The notes under the pieces: model-generated
Seen by the model: the letters and a program-made list of their open reading frames with translations, nothing else
Databases searched by the model: none
Told to the model about the DNA's origin: nothing
Shown here: positions 49,662 to 57,259 of the stretch, one piece after another
How the letters are laid out: every line of letters starts with the position of its first letter
Position numbering within the stretch: the stretch's first letter is position 1
Source of the DNA: Campylobacter concisus
GTDB lineage: Bacteria; Campylobacterota; Campylobacteria; Campylobacterales; Campylobacteraceae
Length of the DNA: 64,000 nucleotides
Assembly: GCF_003049735.1 (NCBI RefSeq)
Contig: NZ_PIRM01000004.1
Coordinates: 1 to 64,000 of the forward strand
Direction of reading: 5' to 3'
Translations under genes and position numbers: made by a program

Positions 49662-50270
49662 ATGGATTTAGAGAAAATTTATAAAGAGGCTGGGGCATAT
49701 TTAGAGGGGCATTTTTTACTAAGCAGTGGCAATCACTCGCAGTTTTATCTTCAAAGTGCAAAGGTGCTTGAAGACCCAGCTTTGGCTGGAAAGCTAGCTG
49801 ATGAGCTTGGCCGTGTGATAGAGAAATTTGGCATTAAATTTGATAGCGTTTGCTCGCCCGCACTTGGAGGAATTTTAGCTGGCTATGAGCTAGCTCGCGC
49901 GGCAAATAAGCGTTTTATATTTACAGAGCGAGTTGAAAAGGTAATGAGTCTTAGGCGCGGTTTTGAGGTGAAAAAAGGCGAGAAATTTATCGTTTGTGAA
50001 GATATCATCACGACTGGCGGCTCGGCACTTGAAGCAGCGCACGTAATAGAGAGCCTTGGCGGCGAGGTAGTTGGCTTTGCAGCGCTTGCAAACCGTGGCT
50101 TTTGTAAGGTTACAAATTTAGACAATGAAGCTAAGCCAAATGCTAAACTGCCAAGCGATAAGCCATTTTTTGCTTTAGGAAATTTTGAGTTTGAAATTTA
50201 TGAGCCTGAGCATTGCCCACTTTGTAAAAATGGAAGCAAAGCGATCAAGCCTGGAAGCAGAGGCAACTAA
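49662..50270 (+). CDS. pyrE: Orotate phosphoribosyltransferase
   Basis: This 202-residue PyrE has the PRPP-binding motif [15 protein letters not shown] (about 110-124) and [12 protein letters not shown], with an N-terminal [16 protein letters not shown] substrate region. It joins orotate to PRPP to give OMP in pyrimidine synthesis. A Cys-containing end ([19 protein letters not shown]) is present, typical of the longer epsilonproteobacterial form. AAAAGGAAAAAACG precedes the ATG. The 243 bases after it hold only a hairpin and the promoter of the mcc locus. Confidence 0.95.
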   Translation: MDLEKIYKEAGAYLEGHFLLSSGNHSQFYLQSAKVLEDPALAGKLADELGRVIEKFGIKFDSVCSPALGGILAGYELARAANKRFIFTERVEKVMSLRRGFEVKKGEKFIVCEDIITTGGSALEAAHVIESLGGEVVGFAALANRGFCKVTNLDNEAKPNAKLPSDKPFFALGNFEFEIYEPEHCPLCKNGSKAIKPGSRGN

Positions 50271-50287
50271 AATTTATACTATAAATA

Positions 50288-50323
50288 TAGCTATCTTTCT
50301 TTTTTAAAATTGATCGATAGCTA
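50288..50323 (+). terminator. Probable terminator after pyrE
   Basis: TAGCTATC (50288-50295) pairs with GATAGCTA (50316-50323) around a T-rich 20-base loop and is followed by AAAATTTTT. The loop is long, so confidence is moderate. Confidence 0.4.
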
Positions 50324-50514
50324 AAATTTTTAGAAAAATCCAAAATAGTACTTATAGAAAAATTTTAATCAAGACTTCAAATCACTTCAACAAAAATTTA
50401 TAGTTTAATTTTTAAAAGTAATCTGTCTTTTATATTGGTATGAATTATTTTTTATATAATCTTATTTTTTAAGCTACCAAGTGATAATATCTGCTCAAAA
50501 AGCGAGATGAAGCT

Positions 50515-51204
50515 ATGCAAGAATATGATATTTTAGACGTTTTATCAAACAAAAAGGTCCTTTGCCTTGAAGATGAAGAGGCGATTTTAAAAAATATTTG
50601 TGCTTCTTTGGAACTATTTTTTGCCGAAGTAAATGGCGTAACAGATGGCTATGATGCACTTGAGCTAGCGATGAGCGATGCTTATGATGTTTTGGTGCTT
50701 GATATAAGCGTGCCAAATATCGATGGTCTAGAGATCGCTAAAAAAGTAAGAACCATAAATCAAAAAATTCCTATCGTGATCTTATCAAGCCACGTCGAGC
50801 AAGAGTATTTGTGGAGAGCAGTTGAGCTAAAGATCACAAGGTATCTTGTAAAGCCATATGATAAAAAGTCATTTATAAAAGCCCTAGAAGACGTTGCTTT
50901 AGAGCTTGTTGGACACAAGCCGACTCTTAGGCTAAATGATGAATTAGAATACGATTTTGGCAAAAAAGTACTTTATATAAATGGTGAAATTTCTCATCTA
51001 AGTAAGAGTGAAAGTAGACTTTTAGAGTATTTTTTAAACAACAAAAATCAAACTATAACTTATGAACAAATTTTTGATTATATTTGGGAGTATGAGCAGC
51101 CAAGCAAAGAGGCGATAAAGACGATCGTAAAAGAGCTTAGAAGGAAGCTTGGCAAAGATGTGATTAAAAATTTATACGGTGTAGGTTATCTTTGTGAAAT
51201 ATAA
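50515..51204 (+). CDS. mccR: OmpR-type response regulator of the mcc locus
   Basis: This is a 229-residue regulator. The receiver domain (1-120) has acidic EDEE (~22-25), the phospho-acceptor in VLVLDISVPNIDGLE (Asp ~63), Ser in VILSSH and Lys in YLVKPYDKKS. The C-terminal winged helix (about 135-225) is of OmpR type, with KSESRLLEYFLNNKNQ and KTIVKELRRKLGK. It stands first in the mcc locus and overlaps the sensor gene by 11 bases; it most likely controls the sulfite-reductase genes downstream. Its own promoter includes TATAAT near 50454. The name is by locus context with Wolinella MccR; sequence identity was not measured. Confidence 0.8.
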   Translation: MQEYDILDVLSNKKVLCLEDEEAILKNICASLELFFAEVNGVTDGYDALELAMSDAYDVLVLDISVPNIDGLEIAKKVRTINQKIPIVILSSHVEQEYLWRAVELKITRYLVKPYDKKSFIKALEDVALELVGHKPTLRLNDELEYDFGKKVLYINGEISHLSKSESRLLEYFLNNKNQTITYEQIFDYIWEYEQPSKEAIKTIVKELRRKLGKDVIKNLYGVGYLCEI

Positions 51205-52621
51205 ATTTCAGCTAATCGTTAGTGTTTTTATCTTTGTTTATCTCTTAATATCCGCACTTGTTTTAAATTTTTATAATAATCTTGCAATGAAAGATGCTAA
51301 AAGAGAGGCGTACTATGTCCTTGAGAGTATAAATTCTGTAAGAGAATATATAGCAGGCGTTCAGCGTCCGCTAATAGAGCAGCTAAAGCATGATGGCATT
51401 ATAAAAGAGGATTTTTTTGACGAGAGATTGCTTTCATCTTCATATATAAGCCGTGAAATTTATAATATCCAAAAGAAAAAATACAATCTTGACTTTGACT
51501 ATAAACTAGTCGCAATAGCACCTTTAAATAAAGCCCATGAGCCAAACGAATTTGAAGCGCAGGTATTAAGAGGCTTTAAAGAGAATCAATTTACCGAATT
51601 TTCAAGGATTATAAAAGATGAAAATGGCTCGCAGCTTTTTGTAGGACTGCCTATAAAAAATCAAAATGCGTCTTGCCTAGTTTGCCACAATAGTGAAAAT
51701 GCTCCAAAACAGATGTTGAAGCGTTACGAAATGCCAAGTGGGCAAATTCCTGAGGCAAGTGAAATGGTAGCAATGCTATCTTTTAAAATCCCACTACGTG
51801 CTATTTTTTCTTACCATTTAAAAGAAGTTGTAATTATAATGAGCGCGATAGCCTTTGTATTTGGGATATTTTTGCTACTTGTTTATAAGATGCATAGGCG
51901 TGGCGAAGAGAGCAAAAGACAGACCGAACAGCTAATGATACATCAAAGCCGCCTAGCCTCAATGGGCGAGATGATAGGCAATATCTCACATCAGTGGAAG
52001 CAACCTTTAGCTCAAATCAGCTCAGCTTTAATAAATTTAGAACTCTATCAGGAGCGAAAAAAGCTTGATGAAGCAAAAATTTATGAGTTTATAGAAGAGA
52101 CTAGCAAACAGATAAATTTTATGTCTGAAACGGTTGATGATTTTAAAAACTTTTTTAAGCCAAATACTTTAAAAAGAGAGTTTAGCGTAGAGGAAGTAGT
52201 AAATCAGACTATAAAAATTCTAAACGCCTCACTTAAAAAATATCAAATCGAAATAGAGATCGATATAAGAGAAAATTTTACGATTTTTGCAAATTTTAAT
52301 GAAATAATCCAAATTTTAATAAATATTATAAATAACGCAAAAGATGCATTTAAACAAAGCTATGTAAAGCCAAGAGTAATAAAAATTTATACTTTCATAA
52401 AAGATAATCGTAAAAATTTATGCGTTCAAAATAATGCAGGAGCGATAAAAGCTTCGTTTTTAAAAGTTATCTTTGAGCCACACTTTAGCACAAAAGAGTC
52501 TGGCAGCGGGCTTGGTTTATATATGAGCCGGTTAATCGCTAGTAAAAATAACGCTCTAATCTTTGCTAGAAATGTAGATGAAAATAGTATTACATTTACA
52601 ATTAGTTTCGAAAATTTATAA
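51194..52621 (+). CDS. mccS: Membrane sensor histidine kinase with a periplasmic haem-c-type site
   Basis: This 475-residue kinase has one N-terminal membrane segment (~4-26) and a periplasmic domain of about 180 residues that contains ASCLVCHNSENAP (~156-168), a CXXCH haem c motif as in Tll0287-like (DUF3365) sensors. A second membrane segment (~212-235) follows. The cytoplasmic part has an H box GEMIGNISHQWKQPL, an N box NIINNAKDAF and the G box GSGLGLYMSR. The start is GTG, overlapping mccR. A haem-binding periplasmic sensor suits detection of sulfite, redox state or NO. The haem is inferred from the motif only. Confidence 0.8.
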   Translation: MKYKFQLIVSVFIFVYLLISALVLNFYNNLAMKDAKREAYYVLESINSVREYIAGVQRPLIEQLKHDGIIKEDFFDERLLSSSYISREIYNIQKKKYNLDFDYKLVAIAPLNKAHEPNEFEAQVLRGFKENQFTEFSRIIKDENGSQLFVGLPIKNQNASCLVCHNSENAPKQMLKRYEMPSGQIPEASEMVAMLSFKIPLRAIFSYHLKEVVIIMSAIAFVFGIFLLLVYKMHRRGEESKRQTEQLMIHQSRLASMGEMIGNISHQWKQPLAQISSALINLELYQERKKLDEAKIYEFIEETSKQINFMSETVDDFKNFFKPNTLKREFSVEEVVNQTIKILNASLKKYQIEIEIDIRENFTIFANFNEIIQILINIINNAKDAFKQSYVKPRVIKIYTFIKDNRKNLCVQNNAGAIKASFLKVIFEPHFSTKESGSGLGLYMSRLIASKNNALIFARNVDENSITFTISFENL

Positions 52622-52716
52622 TTTATTAAAATTCCCCCTTTTCTACCCTTTTTTGGTGTTAGTATTATCAGTATGAAATCATTTTGATTTTAGGATAAAA
52701 ATTTAAAGGAGGGCAC

Positions 52717-54783
52717 ATGAGAAATCTACAAAAAGCCTTAGCTGGTTTGCTCATGGGTGTTAGCATCTTCGCTTCACAAGCCTGTTGCGAAGAGCATAAT
52801 ATGCAGATGTCCGATAAAGCACGTGATGTTATCGCAAATCCTAAAGGCACGCTGCAAAGTAGAGGTGTTATCTCCTTGCAAGACTACGTTGTAGAAGAGC
52901 AAGAGATGTATAACTGGTTATTTAAAAACCACCCTATTTTTACAAAGTATGGTGGTAAAACCGTCGGTAAAATGGTCGTTCACGATCGTGGCTTAGAGTG
53001 GCTTGCCGAGGGACATGGCTTTGATATGTCAAAGCTTAGTAAAAGAGATGGCGGTAAGGGCTATAGCTCTATGATGTATAGAATTCCAGCCACTTCATCG
53101 CTTCAGTTTCCTAATAAATTTGTAGGACCAGAAAAGTGCGGTGAGTGTCACCCAGCTCAGTATGAAGTGTGGAGCAGATCTCGCCACGCAACTACTATGC
53201 GTTTCCCTGGCGAACACCCAGAGGTTAATAACAACCTAACTGAGCCAGTATTTGACAAAGATACGGCTTCTATCCTTCCAAAAGGTATCACTCCAGATGT
53301 TATCTACGCAACTGTTGGTCACTTAAGAACCAAAATGGGCTACGTTGATGCGTGGCTACTTCGTGGTACTTACTATGTTGAGGGTGGTTTGCTAAGAGAT
53401 GGTACAGGTCAGATCGTAGCTGGTGGTAACCAATGGCAAAGAACATGGGCGTTAAATTTAGACGACGCAACTGTTAAGAAAATCAAAGAGCTTGTTCCAG
53501 AATTTCCTGGCACTCTTGAAGAGTACGGCGACAATGGCGGATATGTCAGAGGTCTAGCTTCATACGCTGCAAAACACAAAAAGTCAATGTTCTTCCAAGC
53601 AAACTCATCATATTGTGAAGTTTGTCACCCAGTTAAATTTGATTTCAAATCAAAAGCAGAATTTTACGCAGCACTTGGTAATGCTAAAGAGCTTCAAAAA
53701 CACACTATCTCAAAAGGCGTAAGCTGTGAGGAGTGCCACGGAGCTGGCGGTCACCTTGATGGAGCTACAAATTTTAGAACATCAAACTGCGAACGCTGCC
53801 ACCAAAGATTTAACTTTAGCCCAGATTTAATGCGAGCTAATCCGCTTAACAACGGCAAGCTTGATCTTTCTTTAAGCTCTAAATTTAAATCAATGGGACC
53901 AGGATGCGGATCTGAGGGTTCACAATCATACTTTACGGCTCACTATGATAAAGGTATGAGATGTGTTACTTGCCACGATCCACACGATAACACAGGCCCA
54001 GTTGTAGGCGATAAGAGCGTAACTGGTATGAACTATAACTCAGAACAAGGTTATCTAAGCTCATTCTATACTAAACCAAAAATTAGAAAAGAGTGTAAAG
54101 ATTGCCACGAGACTCAAGCATATATCGCATCTAAAGCAGATACTCACAAAGACAACACTTGTGCATCTTGCCACATGCCATTTATGATGAGTTGTGAGAA
54201 TTTCTACGCTGTTCAGTTCCAAGACAACGCTGGCTTTGATACTCAAAGAAGATCTCACATCTGGAAGATCATGGTTGATCCAAAAGAGAAATCTCTAGTA
54301 CCAGGCGATGCTGCTAAAGGTCCAAGAGATACTAAAGATTGGCACTTTGAGAGAGATAAAAATGGTCACAACTACGTTGACTTAATGTGGGCATGCGCTA
54401 GAACATCTTGGGCTGATAAAGATATGAAAGATACCAAAGGCTGCCACAGCCCAGTACTATCTGAGCTAAAACCAACACTTCACTTCAAAAACCAAAAACA
54501 AGTTTATGATGAAGTCATGGGATGGCAAACTCCAGTTAAGAATGAATTCTCTGAAGTTAAGATTGGTATTGAAGGACTTTACTCACTACTTGAGACTAAA
54601 AAACTTGATGCAAGTGATAAAGTAAGAGTTTATGAGCTTATCCAAAATGCTCAAGAGATCATCGATATGGTTGAAAAAGATGGTTCGTGGGGTATGCACG
54701 GATTTAAATTTACTAAACAAAAACTCGATGCATCAAAAGAGTATATAAAAGAAGCTCAAAGAATTTTGAATAAAAATTTATAG
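52717..54783 (+). CDS. mccA: Octahaem c haem-copper sulfite reductase MccA
   Basis: This 688-residue periplasmic multihaem cytochrome has a signal peptide (~1-20). Seven CXXCH sites are visible: CGECH (141), CEVCH, CEECH, CERCH, CVTCH, CKDCH and CASCH (482). An eighth site has first Cys 560 and a CH at 576-577, exactly CX15CH, the signature of MccA. Two extra non-haem cysteines, 397 (GPGCGSEG) and 493 (MMSCENF), are 96 residues apart and are the candidates for the Cu(I) ligands known from Wolinella MccA. The enzyme reduces sulfite to sulfide with six electrons at a haem-copper site. The ribosome site AAAGGAGGG is strong, and a hairpin after the gene may raise its level over the downstream genes. 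Confidence 0.95.
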   Translation: MRNLQKALAGLLMGVSIFASQACCEEHNMQMSDKARDVIANPKGTLQSRGVISLQDYVVEEQEMYNWLFKNHPIFTKYGGKTVGKMVVHDRGLEWLAEGHGFDMSKLSKRDGGKGYSSMMYRIPATSSLQFPNKFVGPEKCGECHPAQYEVWSRSRHATTMRFPGEHPEVNNNLTEPVFDKDTASILPKGITPDVIYATVGHLRTKMGYVDAWLLRGTYYVEGGLLRDGTGQIVAGGNQWQRTWALNLDDATVKKIKELVPEFPGTLEEYGDNGGYVRGLASYAAKHKKSMFFQANSSYCEVCHPVKFDFKSKAEFYAALGNAKELQKHTISKGVSCEECHGAGGHLDGATNFRTSNCERCHQRFNFSPDLMRANPLNNGKLDLSLSSKFKSMGPGCGSEGSQSYFTAHYDKGMRCVTCHDPHDNTGPVVGDKSVTGMNYNSEQGYLSSFYTKPKIRKECKDCHETQAYIASKADTHKDNTCASCHMPFMMSCENFYAVQFQDNAGFDTQRRSHIWKIMVDPKEKSLVPGDAAKGPRDTKDWHFERDKNGHNYVDLMWACARTSWADKDMKDTKGCHSPVLSELKPTLHFKNQKQVYDEVMGWQTPVKNEFSEVKIGIEGLYSLLETKKLDASDKVRVYELIQNAQEIIDMVEKDGSWGMHGFKFTKQKLDASKEYIKEAQRILNKNL

Positions 54784-54788
54784 CATTT

Positions 54789-54808
54789 AGGGGCTAGTTT
54801 TAGCCCCT
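54789..54808 (+). terminator. Hairpin between mccA and mccB (attenuator or 3'-end stabiliser)
   Basis: AGGGGCTA (54789-54796) pairs perfectly with TAGCCCCT (54801-54808) around GTTT and is followed by TTTAAT. It is 6 bases past the mccA stop and 19 bases before mccB. Partial termination here would make mccA mRNA much more abundant than the accessory genes. Confidence 0.7.
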
Positions 54809-54827
54809 TTAATCTTAAGGGTTTGAT

Positions 54828-55586
54828 ATGAAAAATAAGGTTTTAAAATTTACACTACTTCTTAGTTTAAGTGCTTCTGGTTTGCTTGCAAATGTAGATT
54901 TAAATGAGTCTTATGCCATGGGAGCAACAAGTGGTGGATATGTTTTAAAAGGGTTAATTGAACAAAAACAAATAGGCATTAGCTACGATGCTGAGGCCGT
55001 TATCAAAGGTTTTAGTGATGCACTAAAAGGAGAGCTAAAACTAAGCGATGATGAGATAGCAAAGCTACTAAACAAAAGAGCTGAAAATTTAGACAAGATA
55101 GTAAAAGAAAAAGAAGCTGCCGTACTTAAAGAGAATTTAAAGCAGGGCAAGGCTTTTATGGATAAAAATGCAAAAAATAAAAATGTAAAAACGACAAAAT
55201 CAAAATTGCAATATGAAATTTTAAAATCAAGCAAAAAGGGAGCGACTCCAAAACAAGAGAGTATCATCATAGCAAACTACAAAGCTAGCTTTATCGATGG
55301 TAAGGTCTTTGATGAGACAAAAGAGGCTCCAGCTCATCTTTCTATGCTAAATTTGATCCCAGGTCTTGAAGAGGGCTTAATGCTCATGAAAGAGGGCGAT
55401 AAGTTTAAATTTGTTATCCCGCCAGAACTTGCGTATGGCGATAGCGGCATGGAGGGCATACCTGGAGGCGAGACTATCGTTTTTGAGATAGAGCTTGTTA
55501 AGGTCTTAAAGCCAGGTGAGTTAGCCGAGGCTGCAAAGAAAATTCACGAAAAAGAACTAAATGAGGGCATCAAAAAGCCTCATTAA
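54828..55586 (+). CDS. mccB: FKBP-type peptidyl-prolyl isomerase MccB
   Basis: This 252-residue periplasmic protein has a signal peptide (~1-21), a helical dimerisation domain (~25-120; FKBP_N-like) and a C-terminal FKBP domain (~130-240) with GKVFDETKEAP, LIPGLEEGLMLMKEGDKFKF, PPELAYGDSG and IPGGETIVFEIELVKV. It resembles FkpA/Mip. The charged tail ends KKPH. It catalyses prolyl isomerisation and probably assists MccA folding in the periplasm. It follows mccA in the same order as in the Wolinella mcc cluster. Confidence 0.88.
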   Translation: MKNKVLKFTLLLSLSASGLLANVDLNESYAMGATSGGYVLKGLIEQKQIGISYDAEAVIKGFSDALKGELKLSDDEIAKLLNKRAENLDKIVKEKEAAVLKENLKQGKAFMDKNAKNKNVKTTKSKLQYEILKSSKKGATPKQESIIIANYKASFIDGKVFDETKEAPAHLSMLNLIPGLEEGLMLMKEGDKFKFVIPPELAYGDSGMEGIPGGETIVFEIELVKVLKPGELAEAAKKIHEKELNEGIKKPH

Positions 55587-55606
55587 GATAAAAAATGGAG
55601 TTAAAA

Positions 55607-56278
55607 ATGCAAAATCAAAAAAATAGAAGAGCCTTTTTAAAAAGCATGGTAGTTGTGGCTGCTGGTGCTGGTGCGGCAAGTAGTGGTTTTGCTTTTAAGA
55701 GTGAAGAAAGTGTAAAAAAACCACACTTTGGTATGATATTTGACCAAAATAAATGTGTTGGCTGTACAGACTGCGAGATAGCTTGCAGAAAGGTAAATTT
55801 AGTCCCGAAAGGACAGATGAGACTTTTTATAGAAGATAAGACTAATCCTAAAAATTTATTAGATAAAAGATTTGTAAGAGTGTCTTGTCAGCAGTGCGTC
55901 GATGCGCCTTGTGTAGCTGTTTGTCCGACCAAGGCTTGTCATAAAGACGAAAAAACTGGCATACAAACTACAAATATAGATGATTGTATCGCCTGTAAAT
56001 ACTGCATCGTAGCCTGTCCATATGATGTGAGATATATCGATAAGGTTACGCACTCAGCTCAAAGCTGTAACTTTTGCATAGATACAAATTTAAAGGACGA
56101 AAAAGAGCCAGCTTGCGTAGAAGCTTGTAGATATGAGGCGATCGTCTTTGGTGATCTTAACGATGAAAATTCGCACATCAGTAAGCTACTAGCCGTAAAA
56201 GATAGCATAAGGCTAAGAGCAGAGCTTGGCACAAAACCAAGCCTTAGATATATTCCTAAAGTAAAAATGGGGGTGTAA
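55607..56278 (+). CDS. mccC: Periplasmic four-cluster iron-sulfur protein MccC
   Basis: This 223-residue protein starts MQNQKNRRAFLKSM, with a twin-arginine-type signal. GGAG lies just ahead of the ATG at 55607, so I take this over an upstream ATG at 55595. Four ferredoxin-type cysteine sets follow: CVGCTDCEIAC, CQQCVDAPCVAVCP, CIACKYCIVACP and CNFC with CVEAC, as in NrfC/PsrB-type subunits binding four [4Fe-4S] clusters. It relays electrons from MccD to the cytochrome. The gene sits between mccB and mccD with 1 base to mccD. Confidence 0.92.
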   Translation: MQNQKNRRAFLKSMVVVAAGAGAASSGFAFKSEESVKKPHFGMIFDQNKCVGCTDCEIACRKVNLVPKGQMRLFIEDKTNPKNLLDKRFVRVSCQQCVDAPCVAVCPTKACHKDEKTGIQTTNIDDCIACKYCIVACPYDVRYIDKVTHSAQSCNFCIDTNLKDEKEPACVEACRYEAIVFGDLNDENSHISKLLAVKDSIRLRAELGTKPSLRYIPKVKMGV

Positions 56279-56279
56279 G

Positions 56280-57245
56280 ATGGATGGTGCATTAAATTTT
56301 ACTGCAACATTTTCGCATGGAGTAGAGTGGGGCTGGCCGATCGCTGTTTATCTTTTGCTAGCTGGTATGAGTGGTGGAGCGCTAATCGCTGCCATACTCT
56401 TAAAACACTATAAAAAGCAAGAGAGCTTTAGCTCATTTTTCAAGGCTGCTTCGCTTTTAGCATTTGTTAGCATCATGCTTGGTATGGTTTGCTTGATAGC
56501 TGATCTTGAAAAGCCGCTTTTATTTTGGAAAATTTTGATTAATTATAATTTCACATCAGTTATGTCTATCGGTGTTGCTGGACTTTGTGTATTTATACCG
56601 CTTAGCTTTTTGATGTGCCTTTATGCATTTAATGATGAGATTTCAAATTTCTTAGCCAAAAGTTTAAAATCCTTTAGCGCTCTTTTTGCATTAATAATGA
56701 AAATTTTAATACCGCTTTATCCATTTTTAAGTCGTATTTGTCTTATTTTTGCTGTAATAATTTGTGCTTATACTGGATTTTTGATCTCAGTTTTGATTAG
56801 ATTTCCACTCTTAAACACAGCTGTGCTTCCAGCTTTATTTATAGCTTCAGGACTAAGTGCTGGCATAAGTGGCAGTAGCTTGGTCGCAGCAGCTTTATTT
56901 AAAGAAGATCCACATTCAAGCGACCTTCATTCGCTTCACAGCGTAGAATTTAGCGTTTTGGGAGCTGAAATTTTACTCATTTTAATGCTTTTTGTATCGC
57001 TTTTACTTGGTTCAAGTTATCAGCAAAATGCAGCTGTTGCTTTTTATAGCGGTGTTTGGGCAAATTTCTTTTGGCTTGGTGTTGTGCTAGTTGGTTTTAT
57101 TGTGCCTTTTGTTTTAAATTTTGCATTTGGCAAAAAAGTAGCTAGTCTAAAATTTAGCTTTTATATCAGTTCATTAGCGGCTGTTATCGGTGTTTTACTG
57201 CTTAGGGTGTTTATACTTTATGCGGGACAAACTTATAGCATTTAA
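56280..57245 (+). CDS. mccD: NrfD-type quinol-oxidising membrane subunit MccD
   Basis: This 321-residue integral membrane protein has about 8-9 hydrophobic helices of NrfD/PsrC type. The first contains GWPIAVYLLLAGMSGGALI (~18-36) with the Trp and Gly residues common in this family, and the second the conserved DLEKPLLFWKIL (Asp-Leu-Gly-Lys-Pro-like, ~69-80). It would oxidise menaquinol and hand the electrons to MccC. The gene begins 1 base after mccC and ends 14 bases before ccsA1. Confidence 0.9.
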   Translation: MDGALNFTATFSHGVEWGWPIAVYLLLAGMSGGALIAAILLKHYKKQESFSSFFKAASLLAFVSIMLGMVCLIADLEKPLLFWKILINYNFTSVMSIGVAGLCVFIPLSFLMCLYAFNDEISNFLAKSLKSFSALFALIMKILIPLYPFLSRICLIFAVIICAYTGFLISVLIRFPLLNTAVLPALFIASGLSAGISGSSLVAAALFKEDPHSSDLHSLHSVEFSVLGAEILLILMLFVSLLLGSSYQQNAAVAFYSGVWANFFWLGVVLVGFIVPFVLNFAFGKKVASLKFSFYISSLAAVIGVLLLRVFILYAGQTYSI

Positions 57246-57259
57246 GGTAGAGGCGAGCG

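Noticed and set aside
52717..54783. Hydroxylamine oxidoreductase or nitrite reductase as the identity of the octahaem cytochrome
   Set aside because: The exact CX15CH site, the two copper-ligand-like cysteines and the mccBCD-ccsA1 neighbours point to MccA.
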